DNA from: Symsagittifera roscoffensis
Lineage: Eukaryota; Xenacoelomorpha; Acoela; Convolutidae
NCBI RefSeq assembly: GCF_963678635.1
Contig: NC_087063.1
Coordinates: 13,461,006-13,525,005, forward strand
Direction: 5' to 3'
Length of the DNA stretch: 64,000 nucleotides
Positions within the stretch are counted from its first letter, which is position 1; each line of letters opens with the position of its first letter. Under the pieces are notes generated by a model, which had not been told where the DNA came from, searched no databases, and worked only from the letters and a program-made list of their open reading frames with translations. The translations under genes were made by a program, and so were the position numbers. Below, one piece after another: positions 11,390 through 21,618 of the stretch.

Positions 11390-14300
11390 GTCTCGTCCAC
11401 GGACAAACAATCTGGGCTTGGCTCGTATTCCTCTTTTGCATCCGTGAAGTGCACTCTCCTCGTGAAGCTAGATTTCGATCTGATCCTGACTTCCTCAGTA
11501 GTTTGGTTCTGGTTCAATGTTCCATATTCAGTGAACGAAGTTCTCAACAATACTTCTTTCGGCATCGAGGTCACCAGCTGGTTAACGATCGACCTGCAAT
11601 CCCGTTCAACGCCTCGGCTGCGAAAGGACACTGGCCTCTTCTCTGTTCTCTCGGTGACAGTCAACCGCTGCATGGTCTCCATCCATTCACGATCATGCCT
11701 ATCCACTTCCCTGTCCAATAAGTCGCGGAGTTTTCCCATGACCTCCGGCGCCACGTTCACCGTCTTGTTCAATAAAGCGATGCTGTTTATACCCAGCCTG
11801 GTCAGTTCTTGCTGTACCAAGTTGGATCGGACTAGCAGATCCAACGGAACGGGCTCGCCTCTGGCTAAAAGCTTTATCTCCGCGGCCGTTTCCACTGGAA
11901 GGTCAGGGTGTCCCGGTATAGGATGTCCTGACTTGTCTAACCACCTAGTAAGTTACAGCTTGTCGTAGGTTTCTTTGTCCAGAAAGGAAAACCCGTCTTT
12001 GATCTCTGATTGGTTAGCTTGCTTCTCCTCGAGGCGCTCATAAAATTCTGTCTTTTTACTGAGGCTATCTGCGTTCTGGTGCTTGTCACGGGTACGGTGC
12101 TCTATGATCATGTGGTATCCATCCAGTCGCACAATCCAACGACCAATATAGCTTTGGTCCATCGAATAGGTTTTCAGCCAGGCAAGGGCACGATTATCCA
12201 CACGTAACTTGAAGGGAGCACTGCCCAAGTAGGCCCTGTATTTTTCCACGAAAGTGATCACCGCAAACATCTCCGCTTTTGGTGCGCCGTACTTCATTTC
12301 AGTATCACTCAGGACTTTACTCCCGTAGGCTATCGGACGAAGAACCGTTCTCCCGTTCCACTCCTGCTCCTGGTGAAGTATGCCCGATATCGCAACCACC
12401 GATGCATCCGTGTCCAGCACGAACATTCCCTTCTCCGTTGGCATGCCGAGGACCGGTGCCTCGCAAAGTTCACGTTTGATATTTTCAAATGAGACTTGTG
12501 CCTCATCAGTCCAGGTGAACTTTTTGCCCTTGTTTCTCATCAACCTCTGCATGGGTTATATTTTATCAGCATACCCCTTGATGAAATCTCGATAATAATT
12601 TGCGAATCCCAGAAAACTCATCAGCTGTGTGTCTGTTTTAGGTGCCTTCCAGGTCAGCACCGCTTCAACCGCTTCGGGATCTGGTCTCACTCCATGTTTG
12701 TCAACCAGGCGGCCCAGATACTTTATGAAATCCCTGAGGATTTCACACTTAGAGGGTTTGCATTTCAGACCCGCCTGCTTCATGCAAGAAAACACCTCCT
12801 CCAACCTCTCTATGTGGTCTTCTAAGGTTGGTGTTGCAATCACGACATCATCGACATAACACATGATGAGATTCCCATATTTCTTAGTGACGCTCGTGAG
12901 TGCCTGGGCCATCAGTCGCTGGAATGTGGCCGTCGCGTTGCACAATCCGAATGGCATCCTCTTCCACTGGAACAGTCCCAGCTCACACGCGAAACCTGTT
13001 TTCTCTCGATCTTGCTTTCTGAGTGGCACTTGCCAGAATGCGGAGCCCAAATCCAATGTCGTGAAGAACTTAGCGTCTCCCAGCTTGGATAGGCTCTCAT
13101 CGATGCGTGGAATCGGGTATGCGTCCTTTATAGTCACTGCGTTCAGATAACGGAAATCACAACAAAATCTGAGTTGTCCCCCTTTCTTTTTCGCCATGAC
13201 CACGCCACAAGCCCATGGGGACTTCGACGGCTCGATCATGTCGTACTCCATTAACATCTCGATTTCCTTCCTACACGCTTCTGACTTGTTTGGGGTCATT
13301 CTTCTCGCCCCTTCCCTATGAGGTACCGAGCCCTCTTCTATCTCAATCTCGTGCTCTACAAAATTGCAACAACCTATGTCGGCCTTATGTTTCGAAAAAA
13401 CGTCTGCGTTCCGATTTAGCACCGCCCTGAGCGAATTTAGTTCCTTGTCTGATATTTTACCCTTCAGATGTTCTATCTCAGGTAGGACAGGTTTATTCAC
13501 TGCTAACTCTGCCTTCGTCGGTCTCCCAGGGAAGTTGGAACAACTAGACAGCCCATCATCCGTTTCCGACTTCATTGAAAACAATTTCCTAGAAGATTTC
13601 AATTCATTCACTCTTTTCATTATACATTCTTGGTTCGCATGCAATGGACATTTAGTTACATCAAACTTTTTCAAGTTCTCCACACTCAGAAAGTCTGTGT
13701 TCAGAGGCAAAGCGTAGCCAAGTTTCTTTCCCCGCTGTATTGTCACTGTTGTTGCTTCTGTGTTCAATAACACACTCACACACAGTCCGCTCTGAGTGAG
13801 TGAGAAGCTTCTTCCTAAAATAGCCGAGCTTTTACTGTTTGGATTTGGTACCAGACACACCTGTCTGTCCTTGCTGAGTTCATTCAAGTTCCTCATCCTA
13901 AATGTCGCTACTACGGCTTGGTTTGGTTTTAGTCTAACTTTTCGATCCAGAAAAATCGGCACCTTGGCCTGATTAATTAAGATCTTATTAAGAGGTCTTT
14001 TTTCATACTTTCTCTCAGGATCCTTGATCCTAATCAATCCGTCATTGAGATCGATCGTGACGTCAAAGTTGCGAACGAAATCCCTTCCTAAGATGAACTG
14101 GTCGGATTCGTCCAAATTCTCTACTACTAAGAAGCTCATCCAAAGATGTCTTCCTCCGAGCTGCAGTGAAATGATCGGGGTTCGTCCGGCGACATAGATC
14201 GCTCCCTGATTGGCAGCTGCCAACCTGATGTTTGTCGGTATGAGATCCGACCTTTCGAAACCCATGTCGGTCCAAGTTTTGACTGGCATGACACTAACCA

Positions 14301-17300
14301 CTGCTCCCGTGTCTAGCAGTCCCTTTTCTGAAAGTTGTCTGCCTTGCACGTCCAGAACGTGTGCGGCCAGATCGGCCTCGCAACCAATATGCACCGCATC
14401 TTGTTCGAGCATCGCGTTGTGTCCGATTCTTCTGACCTTCAGCTCCTCTTTACCAATGTATATCCGGCCAACCTGATCGTTCGCATCAGTTATGTGAGCT
14501 TTCGTGTAGATATTGATGCCATCCACATTCATCAGGATCGGGTAAGGTCCATGGACATCGATATAATGTCCGTCCACTTTCATCAGCCTCGGACCTCCCG
14601 TTGTGAGCAGCGCTCGCACTGCCCTGGAGTCCAGTTTGGGATCCTTCTCCTTCAGGTAGTCGGCATAGATGTCCAGGTGGACTAGTGTAATCTCGGATGG
14701 TTCACTCAAGTTCTTGACCACCTGGTGCCCTGCGACTGAGATAATGGACATTATTTTGGTCCCCGCCTTCGTCATGCCGAAAGTCTTACCAGATATAACG
14801 TTCAGTTTTAGTCCCTGTTTCTTGGGCTCCTCTTTGTCTTCGGCTTCTGTCGTTTTACCCAGGACATTAAGACTTTCCCGAAGATCTGTGCTCTCCAGCT
14901 CCGACCTTACCCATTGCTCCACTTCTTTCGTGGCAAGGTCCTGTTTGATATTCTGCAGCGCTGTCCTTGCCGCCAGGCCGTAATCCACCTTGAGTGGACT
15001 AGACGACTCTGCTTCGAGGTTCGAGGCTACCACCTCGTCAGGCCATGTCCTAACCTTTTTGGTCGTAAAGGTGCTCGGTGTCGCTTCCTTTCTCCGAGAT
15101 TCAGCCTCGTTCATCAGACGTGCTCTACTGGCCTTGACACCCGAAAGCGCCTCTTCGTGGCGGGGATGCTTCGCGTCCGCTACTGCGTCCCAAAATTGAG
15201 TACAATCCGACTTGAAGTGTCCCTCCAAATTACAGAAGAAACACCTCGGACCATATTTCATGATAAGTCCTCTGACGTACTCCTCATGATCCTCGTCGGT
15301 CGCGTCGGCGTCCTCGAGAAAGTAGCCTATGGCCTTCATGTTCTGCTTGTATGCAGAACACGCAGAAACGTGGTGGTCCATCGAACCACAATTCGCACAC
15401 GACCTCCTCTTGTCCATGTCATCGCGAGGTTTGTACCAACTGGAATTCGCACCAGTGTTTGTCCCGCTATATTTACCATAATTGCTGTAACGGTTTTGCG
15501 CCCTCGGTTTTATGAGTAAATATTCGCGTGACTTCATACGCAAGTCGTCGGGCGTGGGTACCTGGTCAAGCGACAGGGTGAAATGAGTGGCCAACATCGT
15601 CTTCAGCTCCTCACTCCTTACTCCATCCATAAACTTCGAAGCAATCGCCAAGTTTCGCTCGGATATTCTCTCATCCGGGTTGCTTCTCCTCCTGAGCAAT
15701 TCAAGGTCGTCCAAGAATTTATCTATTGATTCTTCATCTCTCTGACGCCTCTTCTCGAACTTCACCATAGCCTGGTGCCCTTGTACTCCAGAGCCGAAAC
15801 GATTCAGCAGGATGTCGAATATCTTGCGAGCGCTGTCTCTCTCATTGGCTCTTTTCGCCATTACACAATTTAATGCAGTACCCTCCAGGTTGCTTGTCAG
15901 CGCGCTGCACTCCTGTTTCTTGGAGAGATTCTCCTCCTCAAAGTGTAACTTCATCACTTCTATCCAAGTATCAATGCAGCCGTCTGACTCGTCTTTATAT
16001 GACTTCGGCTTTTTCAGTGTTCTTCTTGACCTCTCTCCTCTCTCGGTTGACTTCGAGAGCTTGGTGATGAATGTTTCAAGAGATCTGTTCAGAGGCTCAA
16101 ACATCGAGGCATACATCGTTGTGTCTTGTGAGACTGTAGTCAGATCTGGTACTGAACTGACTTGTGGCACGGTTGGCAATCTTGTCTCCGGGGTGGCATC
16201 TGCCTCCGGCGGGACTGGATTCGTCCAGCCAGGCCTCTGCGGGGCTGCCCTTGGCCGCTCCTTGTTTCTATGTTCGTAGTTCGTTCTCGAGCCTTGCTGG
16301 GTTCTGGCACTGTTGCCCGTACCATCTCCAACATTCGCATTGCGTGAGCGTTCCCTTGAGTTGGAACGCTCCTGCCAACTACTCCCATTCAGGATCGCGT
16401 CAAGCTTCCGCATCATCAAGTCAGATTTGGCGTCCAACCTCCTTTCCAGGCCAGTCATCGTTTGGGCGTAGGTATTATCATGATCATTCAACAATCGCTC
16501 GATCTCTCTTGTCATCCTAGCCTTTCTTTCCTCTGACTCTTTGTTTGCCTGTGCCAGGCTCTCGGCCAGGCATTGATCGGTGTCACGAATCAATTGAGCC
16601 TGATCAAATCTCGCCTGCGACTTCACGTGCGTTAGCTCATCTTTCAAACTCTCTCGACCATGGTGAGCTCTCTCGTCAACTTGATCTACCCTCTTGGTCA
16701 TGTCTCGCCTCAATTCATCCAGGCCATTCATCACACCAGCGAACATATCACTTATGTCACCAGCTGACCCCAATGGCGGGGTTATCCCCAGAGAAGACGA
16801 GGTCAACTGTGGATGTAGCCTAGTACTCGATGACGCACCGCCCTTTTGCTTGTGCATTGACGTCATCAGTCTGTCAAACGTTGATGATGCTCCCATCGTT
16901 ATCCCATCTGACATAGGCCTGGTCGGCGAGGCAGAAGACGCCTCCCTGCTCATGTCGTTCCTTGGGCACGGTGTGAAGTTCACGTCCGGATGGGTTATTT
17001 CCGGTTGGTCGTAACTAGAGGACAGATCTCCGGCTTGTAGCGACGTCACGCGTTCATCGTACAAAGACTTCCAACTTTTCTTTGCCTTCGAGAACGTCTG
17101 CTCTTCACCCGGACTCATACTCGACATCATCGCGTTGTTGCTCTGTTTGGCCAAGGATGAGTGTGCACTTGTCAGATGTGAAGGTTCCTTTCTCCATTTA
17201 TAGCTCTTAATCTCTGATTTGGACATTCCCCTGTACAACACTTCCTCCCGAGGTTCGACCTCGGGACGCTCCGAGGTCTCCTCTGTCCTCTCGGCTTCCT

Positions 17301-18040
17301 CCCGTTCGAGGACCTCGTCTGGCTCAAAGTCGGGTCGAATGAGCGTTCGCTCCCCTTCGTCAAAGGGATCCACCAGCGTTTCGCTCGCAGGCTCGGCCTC
17401 GGCGCTCCGCCTTTGATTGCCATCGAGGTTTTTCTCGCTCCTTAGTTTCATTTCGCTCACTGAAAGATCAGGTTGACCTTTAGTCGATTCGTCTTCAGCA
17501 AACGCGTCGGAAGCGCTGCTAAACGAGGTTTGGCTACGCCTAGTTCTAAACTTCCGCGTGCTTCCCTTGCTTAGCCTGGGAATTTTAGTAGTCGATCCTA
17601 GCGAGTCCCTGCGCTGCATAGTTTTTAACAAAATGAAAGTATTCGTAATTTGATGGCAATGCAAACGTACCACAAACAAGATTTAGTTAAATCACTCAAC
17701 GCTGCCTACTCGATTCCGTCAGTATCAAAATGTCTCTTAGATCCCTCACGACTAAACTAGTGACTCAGCTAAAGTTACACACAGGGTCTACCCAGTATTG
17801 ATACAATGCTAACTCAACCCGGTTGTATAGTATAACAGTATCACTAAGATTCCACAAGATGTAATCGACACACAAAACACAATCGATAATCAGATAAGAA
17901 TATCCTACAGGTGACAGCGACCTTTTGTCAGTATCAATTTATCGCCACACAATTTATCAAGTCACTGCTTTGTTAAAATTAAACAATCTTTGATAAAAAG
18001 CAGTGATGATTCAGAAATAGATAAATAAAACTTAGTCTTA

Positions 18041-18396
18041 AAGAAAAAGACTTCCCCCAATCGGAACGATCCGAAAGAACGAAGCCCAGGACACAGTCTT
18101 CTCAAGTGGGTGTGTATCTGCCTAATACACCCACCGAGGTCTTCTTTTGGGTGTCCTGCGATTGCCCGAGCTGTCCTACTAAGTAGCTCAAGGCAACCTC
18201 TGATCGAAAATTCGTCAAATCTATGAAAAAGCTCTCCCACACTCGGACTGCTCCAAGTGCACGAGAGTGGGGAACAATTTTTCTTCTCAAGTGGGTGTGT
18301 ATCTGCCTAATACACCCACCGAGGTCTTCCTTTATTTGTTCCCGGATTGCCCGAACTTTCCTATTAAGTAGCTCAAGGCAACCACACAACCAAAAT
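18041..18396 (-). repeat. Tandem pair of structured leader repeats (185-bp period)
   Basis: Two units start their shared core CTTCTCAAGTGGGTGT at about 18098 and 18283. Each can fold the same way. An outer stem pairs CAGGACAC (18087) with GTGTCCTG (18151) in unit A, and GGGAACAA (18270) with TTGTTCCC (18336) in unit B. Inside it, GTGGGTGT pairs with ACACCCAC. A neighbouring hairpin pairs TTGCC with GGCAA (18162/18192 and 18347/18377). The outer stems have unrelated sequences yet are each self-complementary, and element 2 carries a third version (49827/49878). This is compensatory change, expected of a functional RNA fold. Role unknown; packaging, dimerisation or translation control fit its place 420-780 nt before gag. 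Confidence 0.75.
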
Positions 18397-18630
18397 CACA
18401 ATCAAAAAAAAAATTTCTTTGTTCGGGTACTTCTGATACACCCAATTTAGAATCCAAAGTTGATCACAAATTTCCGGGTCAGAATTGGTTCTTATGTTCC
18501 TGATAAGCACGCCTAATATCCTAATATGATCCTAATTAAATGGATATTTTCCGTTTCCCAAATCGTCACAGAAGGTTTACTCAAGTCTCTAACAAGGAAG
18601 ATCGTTAGAAGGTTTAAGACACTACGGAGG

Positions 18631-18704
18631 GTTACCTCGGAGGGTACCTTGATCACCCAAGTTACTTCGGAGGGTACCTTAATCACCCAAGTTACTTCGG
18701 AGGG
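18631..18704. repeat. 30-bp tandem repeat with CGGAGGGT core
   Basis: Two full units (18631-18660, 18661-18690), differing at two positions, and a partial third contain CGGAGGGTACCTT followed by ATCACCCAAGTTAC. They are part of the wider CGGAGGGT-rich stretch that continues to about 18770. Confidence 0.85.
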
Positions 18705-19953
18705 TCCCCCTAAACTTACTAAGGAGGGTCAATAAGATGCTTAATACGCTCCGGAGGGTTACTTCGGAGGGTACCTCCAAAATTTTCAAATTTTTTGATC
18801 TCGCTTAGAAGGTTCTTTCACTGGCTTCAAAAAGCGTCAAAACAAGCTAGGAGCTCTAAGAGGAGCTGTTTTAACTTCTTAGGGTGATCTCGTGGAAATT
18901 TTCCACTAAGGAGGATTGCTAAAGGGTTTAGCTGACTCCGGAGGGTCACTTCGGAGGGTTCCCCCAAAATCAAGAAAAATGGTTATATCACCGCAGTAAA
19001 GCCTCTGAAAGCGGTCTACCTGACTTAAAACTAGGTTGGCTGACACGGTCAACCTTCCCAATTGAATAAAAGGATGTTTTGATAAAATTTTCTGTCGCTC
19101 GGAGGGTTGCCCGTGATTTGGACCCTCCGAACCAACAAATTCTAAAGAATTTTTCTTTTCCGAAATAATCAACCCAAAAACGGTTGCGATTCGGAAAAGT
19201 GGTCAAAAACGTCGACTTATGGTACCAAAATTATCCCGATCGGATAACTAGTCTTTGAGAAATCGCCAAAAACGCGTTCATCAAAATGGCCTTTTTCACC
19301 ACCTGTATAGGATCTGAAAGACTTTTTTCGCAATTCCGGTCGAAAGTGCCTAAAAATACTTGAAATGAGCGTAGTAGCCCTGTACGGCACTGGAATAATG
19401 CAAAAAACCGGACCAAAGTTGGTTTAGATACAAAAATTTGGCCAAAAACTATCAAATTTGGACCCTCCGATTCCTTCCTTTTCCAAACCTTAAGTCGTTA
19501 GCTCTATCCACGGAGCTACTCGGAAGGTTACCCAAAAGTTTCTCTAGTAACCGAGCACGTTATGCTAGCACGCTCCTAACGCACAAAATTTTATTGCTCT
19601 AACTCTAAAAACTCAAAAACTCGATCCCCAAAACAGATTGACAAAATTCAAAAAATTATCGAAATTTTGACCGAAAAATTTTGGTTTTTTCAACTTCTAC
19701 TGAGTCTTCTCTCACGCGGTTTCTTTAGTTAGGGGGATCGAACTACGTAGCTACTCCTTATATAAGAGCTTTTTGCCTATCGGAAAAGCTCGGATATCCG
19801 AAAGTTTGGGGGTCTACGGTTTGGTCGAAAATTGGTAATTTTCGACAAAAAATGGGTGTTTCTTGGGTCTAAATAGGAGATAAGTAATATATAAAAAGGA
19901 TAATAATCTATTAATAGTCGTTAATGAATAGTACTATACCCTCCTTTGCACCA

Positions 19954-19988
19954 AAATATCCGAATTAAGACCCTTAACTCGGAAATTT
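19954..19988 (-). other. Conserved long hairpin in leader of element 1
   Basis: The arms AAATATCCGAATTAAG and CTTAACTCGGAAATTT pair over 14 positions with two mismatches and a 3-nt loop. The matching hairpin in element 2 is at 51544-51576 with a single mismatch. The surrounding leader sequence is much less conserved. Confidence 0.65.
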
Positions 19989-20727
19989 GTAATCGATGGA
20001 GGGTACAATCGGACCGCGCCAATCGTGCCCCCCACCACTTAAGTTTTAATGAAATAGTACCCGAACGATACTAAAATTGCTTCAACGATACCCAACAGTC
20101 GTTGCGGATGTTGTCCTTGATGTCCCTGTTGAGTGTGGAACACGTTGATCAGCTTACCACTCTACCCTCCGGTCACCGGCAAAATCACCATTAACGTGCT
20201 TAAACACTCAAATTACACTCGAGGGAGGGTATCCAACCCTTCACCAAAACACACAATCTTTCTATCAGAAACGATATAAATCGATCTGAAACAACAACAA
20301 ATTGGAAGGTCAGATCACATCTCGTCCGGAAATAACATATAAACTGTCACTTTATGTTTTTTACTGTTTTTGGTCTTTTTTGGATTTTTTACTGTTTTTT
20401 GTACTTTTTTTGTTTTCAAATAATTTTATTTTTGGCTTTTTCTTGGTTATACACTACTTTTGTTTGGTTTTACGCTTTCTCTTTAATTGTTTTTGGTCCT
20501 GGGACCTCAGGACAAGCGGGCTCTAGATTTCCCACCTAACCCTCCGGCCCCCGGAATTTTCGGTGTTAACTAAGTTAAAAAGCTAAATTGTACTAGACGG
20601 AGGGTACGCACCTTCCCCCTAGTACAACAACGGTCGTTAAGGCCTCTAACTCGGGCATGCGCCTGGAGCGGAGGGTACGTCGCTGAAACGCTTGCTGATC
20701 ATGATGGTTTCATGCCTTGAACAGGCC

Positions 20728-20742
20728 CACCCAGGAGCGCCA
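20728..20742 (-). other. Candidate primer-binding site, element 1
   Basis: The minus strand reads TGGCGCTCCTGGGTG, beginning 12 nt after the LTR end. TGG would pair with the CCA end of a tRNA. The same 15 nt occur at 52337-52351 in element 2 and lie in a conserved block of about 42 nt that continues into the LTR end. The spacing from the LTR is larger than usual, and I could not assign the tRNA. Confidence 0.5.
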
Positions 20743-20754
20743 TAAAAACGTCTA

Positions 20755-21618
20755 TGCAACATTCGCCCAAATATCACACAGCGACGGAGCGTAGAAAAAG
20801 TACCTATTAACGACTGGCAGGCGTCAGTTACCTTAATTCTACTCGTTTTTCACCGTCTCGACCTTGCCAGTTGATTTTCTGGTCTGTCTAGGGCAAAGTA
20901 AAAAGTTACCATTTTTAGGCCATCAGTCAAACGACTTTTGATCAGCTTTCGTTTACATGCGAACACAACCACATAGCTGAGTCTCGGATCCTCAGACTAC
21001 GTGATTGTCATTAAAAACACGGCTCGAACAACCTATTTTAACATGTTTTTGTGTGACAGTTCTATATTAAATCCATTGGAGATGGATTGACCCTTTCCTT
21101 TTTCTAGCTACTCATGCTCTGAAATATTAAATAATAACGGTGTTAATTAAGATCTATGACATTATAGCAGCTATACAGTCAGTCTATACAGTCCCTTCAC
21201 ATAGACAGTCTCTGGGGGACCAAGCCTCCGCTCCCGTGATATTCTTGAGATAACACTCTTATCTCTTATATTTCGTGTCCCGGGAGGGTTCCGTGGTATA
21301 TTTCTTCCCCCCACTGAAGCCTCCTTCTCCACAAATATCCGTCGCTAAGGTTCTTATCGTGTGTTATTGCCACGATAAGAGGCTTCGTAATTTTCCTGTC
21401 TCTGATACGACTGTTCTTCACAATATTTGGCGTCGTTCTGTTTTTCGTCTTTTTATTCAAAATGGCCGTCTTTTCTCTATTTCTCAGAAATGTTCTTCTT
21501 CCAATCGAAATTTTAAAAATAAAAATTCCAGAACATTCTGACCCTCTGTCGCAACACTTTTTGTCTATAAGGCCTTTAGTCACTCTTTTTTATGTCGCCG
21601 GAAGGTTGCGCTGTGTCA
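20755..21618 (-). repeat. 5' LTR of giant element 1
   Basis: About 864 bp. The left end TGCAACATTCGC matches TGTAACATTCGC at both LTRs of element 2. The interior matches those LTRs in blocks (CACCGTCTC, GATGGATTGACCCTTTCC, CAAAATGGCCG, CCGGAAGG). The right end is placed at CA 21617-21618, where PolB coding sequence resumes; the exact base is uncertain by tens of nt. The partner LTR is outside the window. Confidence 0.7.

Larger units (their letters stand above)
8137..17619 (-). pseudogene. gag-pol: Gag-Pol polyprotein of giant element 1, four in-frame TAA codons
   Basis: One frame of about 3,160 codons is broken only by TAA at 12556, 11953, 9955 and 8383 (first plus-strand base of each). Domains in reading order: Gag core around WIEVMKLHF (about 15,970); two CCHC zinc knuckles (about 15,400 and 15,245); aspartic protease LLDTGAVVSVMP (about 14,310); reverse transcriptase with YVDD (about 12,855); RNase H with VLDTDASVV (about 12,410); acidic linker with LSGE repeats (11,390-11,209); integrase HHCC finger (about 10,500-10,370) and D-D-E (about 10,290, 10,110, 10,005); GPY/F motif WRGPF (about 9,580); long acidic tail; C-terminal macro-like domain. 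The frame opens at ATG 17679, but the second Met (17619) aligns with the start of element 2 and is preferred. Family placement as Ty3/gypsy rests on RT-RNase H-integrase order and GPY/F. The stops suggest an inactive copy. Confidence 0.92.
17680..20754 (-). other. Leader (5' UTR) of giant element 1
   Basis: About 3.1 kb lies between the LTR and gag with no credible ORF. From gag outward it holds AT-rich sequence (17680-18040), two copies of a structured repeat (18041-18396), a 30-bp tandem repeat (18631-18704), scattered CGGAGGGT/ACCCTCCG motifs (about 18620-20680), a long hairpin (19954-19988), a T-run tract on the plus strand (20341-20500, A-rich in the transcript) and a putative primer-binding site (20728-20742). 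The leader of element 2 (49385-52363) shares the structured repeat, the hairpin, the T-run tract and the primer-site block. Confidence 0.75.
1..21618 (-). mobile_element. Giant Ty3/gypsy LTR retrotransposon, element 1 (3' end outside window)
   Basis: Read on the minus strand, the element has a 5' LTR (20755-21618), a leader of about 3.1 kb, gag-pol (17619-8137), a 463-bp spacer and a second giant ORF that is still open at base 1. By comparison with element 2 (30437-53200), which has the same order and ends in a second LTR, the full length should be about 23 kb, far above the usual 5-8 kb of Ty3/gypsy elements. Coding regions of the two elements differ clearly at the protein level, so they are related but separate lineages. 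Its right LTR replaces the 3' part of a Polinton PolB gene, so it inserted into that transposon. Only nonsense codons (four TAA in gag-pol, one TAG in ORF2) interrupt its coding frames; I see no frameshift. Confidence 0.9.

Noticed and set aside
11102-11968. Long plus-strand ORF (288 codons) opposite gag-pol of element 1
   Set aside because: It is the complement of the LSGE linker and N-terminal integrase region; domain evidence lies on the minus strand and Ser-rich composition is a by-product.
8383-12558. TAA read as Tyr (recoded stop) in the giant elements
   Set aside because: Three TAA codons face Tyr in the other copy (8383, 12556, and 43690 in element 2), but two others face Pro (11953) and Ser (9955), and TAT or TAC to TAA is a one-step mutation. 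Random decay explains the pattern.
18526-18735. Short ORF encoding VTSEGTLITQ repeats
   Set aside because: A translation of the 30-bp tandem repeat in the leader, antisense to the element.
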